A stretch of 64,000 nt of DNA from Cyclobacteriaceae bacterium (GTDB lineage: Bacteria; Bacteroidota; Bacteroidia; Cytophagales; Cyclobacteriaceae). Positions 34,234 through 43,052 of the stretch are shown in pieces (the stretch's first letter is position 1; each line of letters opens with the position of its first letter). Made by a program: the position numbers and the translations under genes. The notes beneath the pieces were generated by a model. That model worked only from the letters and a program-made list of their open reading frames with translations, had not been told where the DNA came from and did not search any database. The DNA lies in assembly GCA_016786495.1 (NCBI GenBank), contig JAEUUJ010000018.1:124001-188000 (forward strand). The letters run 5' to 3'.

Positions 34234-35411
34234 CCCTCAGTCTTTTTCCGTGGTTTCATACCAAACAAAAAGCGCATCACGTTGAACGGCCGGATGAAGG
34301 CCAGGTAAAATCCCACGCAGCTTAACAGCGTTAAGAAACAGACCGTCCAGTATTTCAGGGAAATGCTCCAGTCGAGCTTACAGATGTAGTACCCGATGAC
34401 GATAATCACGGTTTGATGGAGAATGTAAAATGGATACAATCCCTCATTGAACGTTGTAAGCCATCGATGCGGTTTATTCAGATAATGCTGACCGTAGGCT
34501 ACAATTGTAATTACTGTAAACCAGCCCACGAAAAGTCCGCTTATGCTAAAGATGATTTCAACGCTGTCTTCGCTCCACGGCAGGGTAATTAAATCACGGA
34601 AGTCGAAGAAGCAGATGTAAAACGGAATGAGGGAAAAGAATGTGGCAACCAGCAGATGCTTCCGGTTCTGTGCGATGGACTCCCACAGCGGCCTGTACGA
34701 GTAACATAAAATTCCGAAAAAGAAGAAGAGAAAATAGAAGGTGAAGTAGGCCCAGTCGTTTGCCAGTGCATGCGTTTCTTCCGGAAAGTATGGGCGTAAC
34801 AAGATTTGGGTAATCAGGATGATGACGGAAGGAATGAAAAGTATCCCCGCCGGACTGGACAAAATCTTTCCCATGCGTAGTTTGAAATTTTCTGATTTCG
34901 GTGACCGGATATATTTCAGAAACGGAATCGCGATCAGCGAGAATACAAGCAGGTATAAAATAAACCACAAGTGGTGCCAGCTGAAACTTCCGGTTGGCAC
35001 CGGGCTTCCACCCCGGTAAGGCTTAAGCTCAAAAACCGTTTTGTAGAAGTCCCAGTAATTGGCATAGTGCGTAATGTATTCGTAATAAATCTGCGGAGGC
35101 ACAACAACAAACATCCCGAACAAGAGGGGAACAAATAATCTGCGGAATCGCTCACCGGCAAATTGTCCGGGTGTGCGTTTGCCGAGTGCCATGTATGTAC
35201 CCGCTCCGGAAATGAAAAGCAGGAGCGGCATCCTGAAAAAGTGTGACCAAACCATCCAGTAACTGAAGGTGGTGGAGATTTCGGAGTTTTTTACATGCCA
35301 TTCCCACTGGTTGAACAGCATACCGGTGTGGAAAAAAAGCAGAACAACAATGGCAATGAAGCGCAGCCAGTCGAGGTCGTAGCGTCTTGGGGTGGTCGAT
35401 AGTTCGGTCAT
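34230..35411 (-). CDS. Acyltransferase family 3 (membrane O-acyltransferase)
   Basis: 393-aa integral membrane protein with about ten hydrophobic segments. The family signature 'RRYDLDWLRFIAIVVLLFFHTGMLF' with Arg-x-x-x-D-W-L-R and the catalytic-type His of 'FFHTG' opens the protein, followed by 'FFRMPLLLFISGAGTYMAL'. These enzymes acetylate or acylate surface glycans or other exported molecules. The ATG at 35411 is preferred to one 7 codons upstream. Its stop shares TTAA with the 70-aa gene on the other strand. Confidence 0.9.
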   Translation of the reverse strand: MTELSTTPRRYDLDWLRFIAIVVLLFFHTGMLFNQWEWHVKNSEISTTFSYWMVWSHFFRMPLLLFISGAGTYMALGKRTPGQFAGERFRRLFVPLLFGMFVVVPPQIYYEYITHYANYWDFYKTVFELKPYRGGSPVPTGSFSWHHLWFILYLLVFSLIAIPFLKYIRSPKSENFKLRMGKILSSPAGILFIPSVIILITQILLRPYFPEETHALANDWAYFTFYFLFFFFGILCYSYRPLWESIAQNRKHLLVATFFSLIPFYICFFDFRDLITLPWSEDSVEIIFSISGLFVGWFTVITIVAYGQHYLNKPHRWLTTFNEGLYPFYILHQTVIIVIGYYICKLDWSISLKYWTVCFLTLLSCVGFYLAFIRPFNVMRFLFGMKPRKKTEG

Positions 35412-35515
35412 AGTTGATTTTGTTTGCAGCAAAGAAACGGCAGCAGCCGACTAAGGTAAGGCTGTTTTTATAGGCTGGGAGATCGATTTTATAAAGTCGA
35501 ACGCGGATTTGACAT

Positions 35516-35523
35516 TATCTTTG
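35516..35523 (+). promoter_or_regulatory. -7 element (TATCTTTG) directly before the GNAT gene
   Basis: Exact TAnnTTTG match ending 3 nt before the ATG at 35527; predicts a leaderless mRNA and excludes the longer in-frame start upstream. Confidence 0.55.
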
Positions 35524-35526
35524 GCC

Positions 35527-36042
35527 ATGGATTACAAAATTGAACCAGCAACAGCAGCGGATGTTCCGGTGTTGAATAAGCTGGTGAATTCGGCATACAG
35601 GGGAGAATCTTCCCGGAAAGGATGGGCCACCGAGGCCGACCTGATTGACGGTACCCGGATTGACGAAGCAGCGATGCTTGACCTGATTAACGATAGCAAC
35701 ACCACCGTTCTGAAATATGTCGAGAACAATGAAATTTTGGGCTGTGTGGAGCTGCGTACCGAGGGCGATAGTTTGTATCTGGGAATGCTTACCGTTAAGC
35801 CCGACTTGCAAGCCAAAGGAATTGGAAAGATTCTGATGTTTTCGGGCGAAGCGTTTGGCCGGGAAAAGAACTGCAAAAAGGTGCGCATGACAGTGGTTTC
35901 TGTACGTGACAAGTTGATTGCGTGGTATGAGCGTCATGGTTATTCGCTGACGGGCGAACGCAAGCCCTTTAAGATGCCGGATGAACGCTTCGGAATACCT
36001 CGCCAGCCCCTCGAATTTGTTGTAATGGAGAAACAACTTTAA
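35527..36042 (+). CDS. GNAT family N-acetyltransferase
   Basis: 171 aa. The acetyl-CoA binding motif A is 'YLGMLTVKPDLQAKGIGKILMFSGEAFGRE' (R/Q-x-x-G-x-G/A core as 'QAKGIG'), followed by 'CKKVRMTVVSVRDKLIAWYERHGYSLTGERKPF', the usual motif B with Tyr and Gly. The N-terminal part ('IEPATAADVPVLNKLVNSAYRG') is standard. Acceptor not identifiable. The start is set by the -7 element just upstream. Confidence 0.93.
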   Translation: MDYKIEPATAADVPVLNKLVNSAYRGESSRKGWATEADLIDGTRIDEAAMLDLINDSNTTVLKYVENNEILGCVELRTEGDSLYLGMLTVKPDLQAKGIGKILMFSGEAFGREKNCKKVRMTVVSVRDKLIAWYERHGYSLTGERKPFKMPDERFGIPRQPLEFVVMEKQL

Positions 36043-36065
36043 GTGCAATCATCATCCATACTTCT

Positions 36066-36073
36066 TACTTTTG
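36066..36073 (+). promoter_or_regulatory. -7 element (TACTTTTG) before the 102-aa lipoprotein
   Basis: Exact TAnnTTTG match ending 6 nt before the ATG at 36080; the 5' leader would be zero to a few nucleotides. Confidence 0.5.
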
Positions 36074-36079
36074 ACAGAT

Positions 36080-36388
36080 ATGAAGACAAAAAGCAGAATT
36101 TTTCTTTCGTGCCTTGTGGCGCTTCTTTTTTTGGGATCGTGTGGTAAAGACGATGAGGTTTCATGCAATGAAATCTATGTTAAAATCGCCACCAAATCGC
36201 AGGACCTTGCTTCTACAGATTGTACGGTCGTGGTGGCTACCTATGATAAGCTCATTGATCTGTACGAGCAGGGTAAAGATTGTAAGGTGATTGCCGATGC
36301 GGTGGCCGACAATGGCTATGCGAGCGTAGATGATTTTCTTGACGACTTCCGCGGTTTACGTGATCTGGAAGCGGCCGATTGCAATTAA
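36080..36388 (+). CDS. Small surface-type lipoprotein of unknown function
   Basis: 102 aa. Signal peptide ending in the lipobox 'LLFLGSC', then 'CGKDDEV', so Lys and three acidic residues follow the lipidated cysteine, close to the K-(D/E)2 surface-export signal described for Bacteroidota lipoproteins. The mature part is about 80 residues with three further cysteines ('VSCNEIYVKI', 'STDCTVVVATYDKL', 'GKDCKVIADAV'), and a final one ('EAADCN'), so disulfides are likely. Helical. Its stop shares TTAA with convergent cdsA. Confidence 0.8.
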   Translation: MKTKSRIFLSCLVALLFLGSCGKDDEVSCNEIYVKIATKSQDLASTDCTVVVATYDKLIDLYEQGKDCKVIADAVADNGYASVDDFLDDFRGLRDLEAADCN

Positions 36389-37269
36389 AGACCGTCTTTG
36401 AATATTTCCAGGTAGGCGACCACGAATGGAGCCGAGATAAACAAGCCATCGAACCGGTCGAGAAATCCGCCATGGCCGGGAATAGCAGTTCCGGAATCCT
36501 TGATTTCAATGCTGCGCTTGAGCAGCGACTCCACTAAATCGCCAAACGTTCCGCCCACCACGATGATGATGGTGATCACGATCCAATCGATCGTTGAAAG
36601 GTAGTGCAAGCCGTTGTTGCGGAGGATCAGGCTAAATACAAAAGCAATAACTCCTGCCAGCGCTGCACCGCCCACAAATCCTTCCCAGGTCTTCTTGGGG
36701 GAAATGCGTTCAAACAATTTATGCTTGCCAAAAAACGTTCCGGCAAAATATGCACCGGTGTCAGTTGCCCAAAGAATCAAGAGTATTCCCAGAATTGGTT
36801 CAAAATTGTATCCGCCGATAGTGGAATGCCAGCCGGCCGTAGTCGGAACAAATACGGCATGATTCAACAGGGAGATCGGAACTCCGATGTAAAATATTCC
36901 GAGAAAAGTGAAGGCGATATTGGTAAAGGGTTTGTGTTCTCCTTTTTTATAGAGCTTGATCATGTACACCAGCGCCATCAGCGGGAAGATGATAAAGTAG
37001 AATTTGGAATCAACGTTTCCACGTTCTATAAAGAACGATAAACAGAACACCACCATCCCGGTCACCATTCCCACAGTCTTGAGCGGAAGCAGTCCATCAA
37101 ATGCGGAGAGCTTATAAAACTCGCGCAACGAGAAAAAGCAGATGATAAAGAAGATGGCGAAATATGCCCACTCGCTTACGATGAGCCCGTAGATGATAAG
37201 GGCCGAGCCGAGCAGGCCAGTAATAATGCGTTGTGTAAGGTTACTGTATTTCGAAAGGGGCTTGTTCAC
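36385..37269 (-). CDS. cdsA: Phosphatidate cytidylyltransferase
   Basis: 294-aa membrane enzyme making CDP-diacylglycerol from phosphatidic acid and CTP. The CDS signature is complete near the C terminus: 'FGDLVESLLKRSIEIKDSG' followed by 'PGHGGFLDRFDGL'. Seven or eight hydrophobic segments precede it. I choose the GTG at 37269, which overlaps the CPBP gene stop as GTGA; the longer frame upstream lies inside that gene. It supplies the phosphatidylserine/PE branch that psd completes. Confidence 0.95.
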   Translation of the reverse strand: MNKPLSKYSNLTQRIITGLLGSALIIYGLIVSEWAYFAIFFIICFFSLREFYKLSAFDGLLPLKTVGMVTGMVVFCLSFFIERGNVDSKFYFIIFPLMALVYMIKLYKKGEHKPFTNIAFTFLGIFYIGVPISLLNHAVFVPTTAGWHSTIGGYNFEPILGILLILWATDTGAYFAGTFFGKHKLFERISPKKTWEGFVGGAALAGVIAFVFSLILRNNGLHYLSTIDWIVITIIIVVGGTFGDLVESLLKRSIEIKDSGTAIPGHGGFLDRFDGLFISAPFVVAYLEIFKDGL

Positions 37270-38195
37270 GGGTTCTGCGGGGCGCTTGAATAATGCTTTT
37301 TGAAAAAGTAAAGTAACGCAAAGACGGCAACCGCGCAACCTGCCACCAGCGAAAGTGGGGCAGAAGTTTCATCGAGGTTGGTTTCAATCTTTCCAAGACT
37401 GTGAATATAAAATACGGTCAGCACGACCGCATTGTTAAAAAAGTGTGTGATGACAGGAACCCATAAGTTGCCCGACCAGTAATACAGGTATCCCAATAAC
37501 GCGCCTAATAGCAGCCGCGGAAAAAATCCAAAGAACTGCATGTGGAACGCGCTGAACAGAAAGGCCGATGCCCAGATTGCTACGTGGATGTTACCGCTAC
37601 CGCGAAAAAGTTCGTTTTGAATCAATCCCCTGAACACAAATTCCTCACCCACTCCGGCAAAAACACTGATCACCACGATCGCCAGTAAAAAATTGCCGGG
37701 CGATGTAAAGTTGGTAATGATGGCGGTAGTTTCCGCAGCCTGGTTCTCTGCTGAGCGAAGATAATCCTCCACACTTTTTAAGGCTTCAGGAAATACAACG
37801 TTCTGATTCCATTCGGTAATGGGCGAGATGGTAACGACAAAGGTCGTTACGATTAAAAACAGAAACCCAATCACGAGTGGAAAACTGGCTTCCCGTTTAA
37901 AGAACGCACTGATCGGCTTAAATTCAGAAAACCGGATATAAAGCATCGGCAGTGCGATCAATCCGATAAACGTCACACTTCCCTGAACGATTAAAAGTGC
38001 AACCGATGAGTTCTCCTTGACCGAGCCTGCCATTATATCCGCCAGAAGATTTTCTCCGTCATAAAAGGGCTCTGCAAGCATAAAACCGATCATCGGGCCA
38101 ATGACTACAAAACCCATCACCGCAACCGCGAGAATAATAACCACGGACAGGAAGGGCGGACGGTTAGACACTAAAGAGTCGCGGAGCTCTGTCAT
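37266..38195 (-). CDS. CPBP family intramembrane metalloprotease
   Basis: 309-aa multi-pass protein (about eight hydrophobic segments). The Abi/CAAX-protease motifs are all present: 'GVGEEFVFRGLIQNELFR' (E-E-x-x-x-R), 'FLFSAFHMQFFGF' (F-x-x-x-H) and 'VPVITHFFNNAVVL' (H-x-x-x-N). The start at ATG 38195 is preferred over a TTG 7 codons upstream. Its TGA overlaps the cdsA GTG start. Substrate unknown; bacterial members are linked to processing of peptides and to membrane protein regulation. Confidence 0.94.
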   Translation of the reverse strand: MTELRDSLVSNRPPFLSVVIILAVAVMGFVVIGPMIGFMLAEPFYDGENLLADIMAGSVKENSSVALLIVQGSVTFIGLIALPMLYIRFSEFKPISAFFKREASFPLVIGFLFLIVTTFVVTISPITEWNQNVVFPEALKSVEDYLRSAENQAAETTAIITNFTSPGNFLLAIVVISVFAGVGEEFVFRGLIQNELFRGSGNIHVAIWASAFLFSAFHMQFFGFFPRLLLGALLGYLYYWSGNLWVPVITHFFNNAVVLTVFYIHSLGKIETNLDETSAPLSLVAGCAVAVFALLYFFKKHYSSAPQNP

Positions 38196-38244
38196 TGGGA
38201 TTTTCTGCAAACTCAAAAGTCCGGAAAACCTGCGAATTGTCTGT

Positions 38245-38252
38245 TATCTTTG
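38245..38252 (+). promoter_or_regulatory. -7 promoter element (TATCTTTG) for dus
   Basis: Exact TAnnTTTG match, 48 nt before the ATG at 38301. It predicts a conventional leader of about 45 nt. Confidence 0.5.
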
Positions 38253-38300
38253 GGGATAAATCTGAACCGAAAACTGCGTTTTCGGGTTCAAAATTGACGA

Positions 38301-39296
38301 ATGGTAAAGATTGGTAACATAGAACTGGGCGACTTTCCGCTGCTGCTGGCTCCCATGGAAGACGTGAGCGATCCGCCTTTCCGGGCCGTGTGCAAGGAAA
38401 ACGGTGCCGATCTGATGTATACCGAATTCATCTCGTCGGAAGGTCTTATCCGTGATGCCGCCAAAAGCCGGCAGAAACTCGACATCTTTGAGTACGAACG
38501 GCCCATCGGTATCCAGCTTTTTGGAAGCGATGTGGAAAGCATGCGTCAGTCGGCTGAAATCGCTTCGGCTGTTAACCCGAATCTGATCGACATCAACTAT
38601 GGGTGCCCGGTAAAGCAGGTGGCTTGCCGCGGTGCTGGTGCGGCCTTGTTGCAGGACATTCCCATGATGGTGAAGATGACCGAAGCAGTCGTGAAAGCAA
38701 CGCATCTTCCGGTTACGGTAAAAACCCGACTGGGCTGGGACGACAACACAAAAAATATTCTGGAAGTAGCGGAGCGGTTGCAGGATGTCGGTATTCAGGC
38801 ATTAACGGTTCATGGCCGCACACGCGCGCAGATGTATAAAGGCTCTGCCGACTGGACGCTGATCGGAAGAATTAAAGAAAACCCCCGCGTAACCATTCCA
38901 ATCTTCGGCAATGGCGACATCGACTCACCGGAAAAGGTGGTGGAATATAAAGGTAAGTATGGCGTGGATGGCGTTATGATCGGTCGCGCATCGATTGGTT
39001 ATCCGTGGATCTTCAACGAGATCAAACACTACATGCAGCACGGTACACGCCTGTCGCAGCCCGATATTGCTGAACGCGTTCGCGTGACAAAAAATCACCT
39101 CGATTTTTCAATCCGGTGGAAAGGTGAGCGGGTTGGTGTGTTGGAGATGAGAAGACATTACACCAACTACTTCAAAGGCATTCCTGATTTTAAACCGTAC
39201 CGCACCCGCCTGGTGGAAACTATTAAGCCTGCAGAACTGTTGGCCATTCTTGACGAGATAACTGAAACGTTTTCGAATAAACTGATGGAAGTGTAA
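38301..39296 (+). CDS. dusB: tRNA-dihydrouridine synthase
   Basis: 331-aa FMN enzyme reducing uridines in tRNA to dihydrouridine. TIM-barrel motifs: 'LLAPMEDVSDPPFRAVCKENGADLMYTEFIS', the catalytic Cys in 'INYGCPVKQVACRGAGAALL', 'VKTRLGWDD', 'ALTVHGRTRAQMYKGSADW', 'PIFGNGDIDSPEK' and 'VMIGRASIGYPWIF'. This matches the DusB subfamily best. Divergent from the CPBP gene. Confidence 0.95.
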   Translation: MVKIGNIELGDFPLLLAPMEDVSDPPFRAVCKENGADLMYTEFISSEGLIRDAAKSRQKLDIFEYERPIGIQLFGSDVESMRQSAEIASAVNPNLIDINYGCPVKQVACRGAGAALLQDIPMMVKMTEAVVKATHLPVTVKTRLGWDDNTKNILEVAERLQDVGIQALTVHGRTRAQMYKGSADWTLIGRIKENPRVTIPIFGNGDIDSPEKVVEYKGKYGVDGVMIGRASIGYPWIFNEIKHYMQHGTRLSQPDIAERVRVTKNHLDFSIRWKGERVGVLEMRRHYTNYFKGIPDFKPYRTRLVETIKPAELLAILDEITETFSNKLMEV

Positions 39297-39391
39297 GGAG
39301 CTGTCAGACTGACAACTCATGACGCACCGCAAGAATCAGGTTTGATATCGTTCAGCGATTGTCAATCTTTGAACCCGCTAAAACCCCCTTC

Positions 39392-40270
39392 ATGCAAGAA
39401 TCCAATCGCGGTAACGCAATCGTCCTGTTAATTATTTTAACATTGATCTGGGGTACGTCCTTCATCCTGATCAAACTTGGCCTGAAAGTATTTGCTCCGA
39501 ACGAAGTGGGTGCGCTTCGGGTAACTGCGGCGGGTTTATTCTTGCTGCCGGCAGCTCTCGTCAGAATAAAAGAACTTACCAAAGATCACTATTGGAAATT
39601 ATTCCTGTCGGGAATGATGGGCATCTTCATTCCGGCATTTCTCTTTGCCACGGCACAAACCCGCATGGACAGTTCCGTTGCCGGAATGCTGAACACGCTC
39701 ACACCAATCTTCACATTGATTGTCGGCTCGGTGATTTTTAAAATCAAATTCAGAACCCTTGCGGTGATTGGAATTATGCTCGGCTTCGTGGGCGCAATTG
39801 TTTTGATGTTTGCCCGAAGCGGAGGCGAACTGGGATCCATCAACGTTTTTGCTTTGCTGATCGTTATTGCCTGTATTTTTTACGCCAGCAACCTGAACTT
39901 CATTAAGTATAAAATCACCGACCTGAACGCACTTACTATTACCAGCACCTCCGTGTTACTGATCAGTCCGCTGGCCATCGTTTACCTGCTCGCCTTTACC
40001 GATTTCACCACGAAACTCAATACGGTGGACGGAGCCTGGAAAGCCTGTGGATTTGTGGTTCTGTTGGGTGTTATGAGTACGGCCATTGCCACCTTCCTGT
40101 TCAACCGCCTGGTTAAAATCAGCACCCCGCTGTTTGCCAGTTCCGTAACCTACCTGATGCCGATTGTGGCCGTGGGTTGGGGGTTGCTGGACGGGGAATC
40201 GCTGGGGCTGGGCCATTTCATCGGGATGGCGGCAGTGATTGCCGGGGTGTATCTCGCGAACCGGAAATAG
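39392..40270 (+). CDS. EamA/DMT family transporter
   Basis: 292-aa, ten predicted membrane helices in two EamA repeats: the first starts 'VLLIILTLIWGTSFILIKLGLKVFAPNEVGALRV', the second 'NVFALLIVIACIFYASNLNFIKYKI'. 'TPIFTLIVGSVIF' and 'LMPIVAVGWGLLDGE' are the typical proline-containing helix ends. The ATG at 39392 gives a short N terminus. Drug/metabolite exporter type; substrate unknown. Confidence 0.92.
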   Translation: MQESNRGNAIVLLIILTLIWGTSFILIKLGLKVFAPNEVGALRVTAAGLFLLPAALVRIKELTKDHYWKLFLSGMMGIFIPAFLFATAQTRMDSSVAGMLNTLTPIFTLIVGSVIFKIKFRTLAVIGIMLGFVGAIVLMFARSGGELGSINVFALLIVIACIFYASNLNFIKYKITDLNALTITSTSVLLISPLAIVYLLAFTDFTTKLNTVDGAWKACGFVVLLGVMSTAIATFLFNRLVKISTPLFASSVTYLMPIVAVGWGLLDGESLGLGHFIGMAAVIAGVYLANRK

Positions 40271-40384
40271 AAACCGTTTCCGGTAATTTTTACGAAAACT
40301 GACTTACGAATCCCGATTTAAGATTGTAGAATTGCGGCTTGTTTCAGGCCTGTCATAAATTCGTTATCCCAAATCGCCCTCGTC

Positions 40385-41911
40385 ATGTCAAACCGTAAGA
40401 TTACCCGCGCACTCATCTCAGTTTTTTACAAGGATAATCTTGAGCCGATTGTTCATTTACTGGGCAAGGCAGGCGTTGAGTTTGTATCTACGGGCGGAAC
40501 ACAGGAGTTTATTGAAAAGCTGGGCTATGCCGTAACACCGGTAGAAAAACTTACCGGCTACCCGTCAATTTTTGGAGGACGTGTTAAAACCCTTCACCCG
40601 GCAATTTTTGGCGGGATACTGTATCGCAGAGATGACGCAGGCGATTTAAAACAGTCGGCCGAATACAAGATACCGCCCATTGATTTGGTTATCGTTGATT
40701 TGTATCCATTTGAAGAAACCGTAGCAAAAGGCGGAAGCGAAGAAGATATTATAGAGAAGATTGACATTGGCGGAATTTCACTGATCCGCGGAGCGGCAAA
40801 GAATTTCAACGATGTGGTAATTGTCGCCTCGCGCAGCCAGTATGGCGACTTACAGGCGCTGCTCGAATCAAAAAATTGCTCATCCGACATCAGCGACCGC
40901 AAGCATTTTGCAGCAAAGGCGTTCGATGTTACCTCGCACTACGACTCCGCAATCTTCAACTGGTTTAACCAGGAACAGCAGATTCCTTCTTTCAAGAAAA
41001 GCTTTGGCGAAGGAAGAACGTTACGGTATGGAGAAAATCCGCACCAGCAGGGAAAATTTTTTGGAAACCTGGACGATCTCTTCGAACAGTTGAACGGAAA
41101 GGAATTGTCGTATAACAATTTGGTTGATGTAGATGCTGCCGTAAACCTGGTTCAGGAATTTTCAGGCGAAACAGCGTTTGTGATCATTAAGCATACCAAT
41201 GCGTGCGGAGTTGCAACCGGGGCTTCCGTTAAAGAAGCGTACCTGAAAGCCTTTCAGGCCGACACCACATCTGCGTTTGGCGGAGTGTTAGCAGCTAATA
41301 AAAAAATTGATCTGGCGGCTGCCGAAGAAATCAACAAACTCTTTTTTGAAATCCTGATTTCTCCGGGTTACGATGCTGACGCACTCGAATTGCTGAAATC
41401 GAAGAAGAACCGGATGATCATGGTTCAGAAGAAGCCGCTTTCAGAAAAAATTCAGTTCAAAAGCTTACTGAACGGAGTGATTGAACAAGACCTTGACCTG
41501 CACACCGATTCACAGAAAGATCTAAAGGTTGTTACCAAGCGTACCCCGTCTGACTCAGAAGTACGTGCTTTGCTGTTCGCCAGCAAGATTGCCAAACATA
41601 CCAAGTCGAATACCATTGTGCTGGCCATCGAGGGACAGTTACTGGCAAGCGGAGTGGGGCAGACTTCCCGCGTAGATGCGCTCCGGCAAGCTATCGAAAA
41701 GGCGAAGACGTTCGGGTTCTCCCTTAAAGGCGCGGTGATGGCATCGGATGCTTTCTTCCCGTTTGCCGATTGTGTGGAGATTGCACAACAGCAGGGCATC
41801 GAAGCGGTGATTCAGCCTGGCGGTTCAGTTCGCGATCAGGACTCAATCAACTTCTGCGACAGCCATAATATGGCTATGGTAACCACCGGCATTCGCCACT
41901 TCCGGCATTGA
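40385..41911 (+). CDS. purH: Bifunctional AICAR formyltransferase / IMP cyclohydrolase
   Basis: 508-aa enzyme for the last two steps of IMP synthesis. The N-terminal MGS-like cyclohydrolase domain begins 'RKITRALISVFYKDNLEPIVHLL' and has 'FVSTGGTQEFIEKLGY' and 'FGGRVKTLHPAIFGG'. The C-terminal transformylase domain contains 'LRYGENPHQQGKFF', 'FVIIKHTNACGVATG' (catalytic Lys-His) and 'SDAFFPFADCVEIAQQQGIEAVIQPGGSVRDQDSI'. It is followed by the rod-shape operon after 111 bp. Confidence 0.97.
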   Translation: MSNRKITRALISVFYKDNLEPIVHLLGKAGVEFVSTGGTQEFIEKLGYAVTPVEKLTGYPSIFGGRVKTLHPAIFGGILYRRDDAGDLKQSAEYKIPPIDLVIVDLYPFEETVAKGGSEEDIIEKIDIGGISLIRGAAKNFNDVVIVASRSQYGDLQALLESKNCSSDISDRKHFAAKAFDVTSHYDSAIFNWFNQEQQIPSFKKSFGEGRTLRYGENPHQQGKFFGNLDDLFEQLNGKELSYNNLVDVDAAVNLVQEFSGETAFVIIKHTNACGVATGASVKEAYLKAFQADTTSAFGGVLAANKKIDLAAAEEINKLFFEILISPGYDADALELLKSKKNRMIMVQKKPLSEKIQFKSLLNGVIEQDLDLHTDSQKDLKVVTKRTPSDSEVRALLFASKIAKHTKSNTIVLAIEGQLLASGVGQTSRVDALRQAIEKAKTFGFSLKGAVMASDAFFPFADCVEIAQQQGIEAVIQPGGSVRDQDSINFCDSHNMAMVTTGIRHFRH

Positions 41912-42022
41912 TCGGATAAAAGCTGCAAAATGAAGGCAAAATCTTACAGTGAGTAAGTACGGTGGCAATATTTATGTAAATTCAGCCCTTGAATCATTCC
42001 GTTTAATTTCTAACAAACGTTC

Positions 42023-43048
42023 ATGGCATTTTTTGACTTCTTCACCAGCGACATAGCGATCGATCTTGGTACGGCAAATACCCTGATCATATATAAAGAT
42101 AAGATTGTGGTTGATCAGCCATCCATCGTGGCAATCGACAAAGTAGCGAATAAGGTGCTGGCCATCGGTCACGAGGCCATGCAAATGCACGAAAAGACGC
42201 ACGACCACATCAAAACCATTCGTCCGTTGAAAGAGGGGGTGATTGCCGACTTCCAGGCAGCCGAACTGATGATCCGCGGACTTATTAAAATGATCGATAC
42301 GGGCAAACGCCTGTTCCCGCCTTCTTACCGTATGGTGATCTGTATCCCGTCAGGAATTACCGAAGTGGAGAAACGCGCGGTTCGCGACTCGGCCGAACAT
42401 GCCGGAGCGAAGGAGGTCTATATGATTTTCGAGCCGATTGCCGCTGCGATCGGAACGGGTATTGATATCGAACAGCCGATCGGCAACATGATTGTTGACA
42501 TCGGTGGCGGTACAACTGACATTGCGGTTATCGCACTTTCGGGTATCGTTTGCGACCAGTCGATCCGCGTAGCGGGCGACACATTCAACCGCGATATTCT
42601 GGATTACATGAGACGCCAGCATAACCTGTTGATCGGTGAGCGTTCGGCTGAACGTGTAAAAATTGAGTGCGGCTCGGCATTAACGGAGCTGGATGACGGT
42701 CCGGATGACTATGAAATCCGCGGCCGCGACCTGATGACGGGTATTCCAAAGACTATTAAGATCTCTTATTCTGAAATCGCGTTTGCACTGGACAAGTCTG
42801 TCTCCAAACTTGAGGAGGCGGTGTTGAAAGCGCTGGAAACTTCTCCTCCGGAACTTTCGGCTGACATTTACGAGCGTGGAATTTACCTGACCGGTGGCGG
42901 TGCGTTACTCCGCGGTCTGGACAAGCGCCTTGCCCTGAAAACAAAACTGCCCATCCATGTGGCTGACGATCCGTTGCGTGCGGTGGTTCGTGGCACAGGT
43001 GCCGCGCTGAAAAATCTTCATCATTTCCGGGGCGTATTGATGACGTAA
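42023..43048 (+). CDS. mreB: Rod-shape-determining actin homologue MreB
   Basis: 341-aa actin-like ATPase that forms membrane-bound filaments directing elongation. 'FFTSDIAIDLGTANTLIYY' phosphate-1 (observed as IDLGTANTLIIYKD), 'NMIVDIGGGTTDIAVIAL' phosphate-2 and 'ERGIYLTGGGALLRGLDKRL' adenosine motif are present. First gene of mreB-mreC-mreD-mrdA-rodA, all within a few nt of each other. 111 bp separate it from purH; I see no clear -7 consensus there. Confidence 0.97.
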   Translation: MAFFDFFTSDIAIDLGTANTLIIYKDKIVVDQPSIVAIDKVANKVLAIGHEAMQMHEKTHDHIKTIRPLKEGVIADFQAAELMIRGLIKMIDTGKRLFPPSYRMVICIPSGITEVEKRAVRDSAEHAGAKEVYMIFEPIAAAIGTGIDIEQPIGNMIVDIGGGTTDIAVIALSGIVCDQSIRVAGDTFNRDILDYMRRQHNLLIGERSAERVKIECGSALTELDDGPDDYEIRGRDLMTGIPKTIKISYSEIAFALDKSVSKLEEAVLKALETSPPELSADIYERGIYLTGGGALLRGLDKRLALKTKLPIHVADDPLRAVVRGTGAALKNLHHFRGVLMT

Positions 43049-43052
43049 TTTC

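Noticed and set aside
35515..36048. 177-aa minus-strand frame covering the GNAT gene
   Set aside because: The plus-strand GNAT motifs are unmistakable and a -7 element abuts its start; the other frame has no family features.
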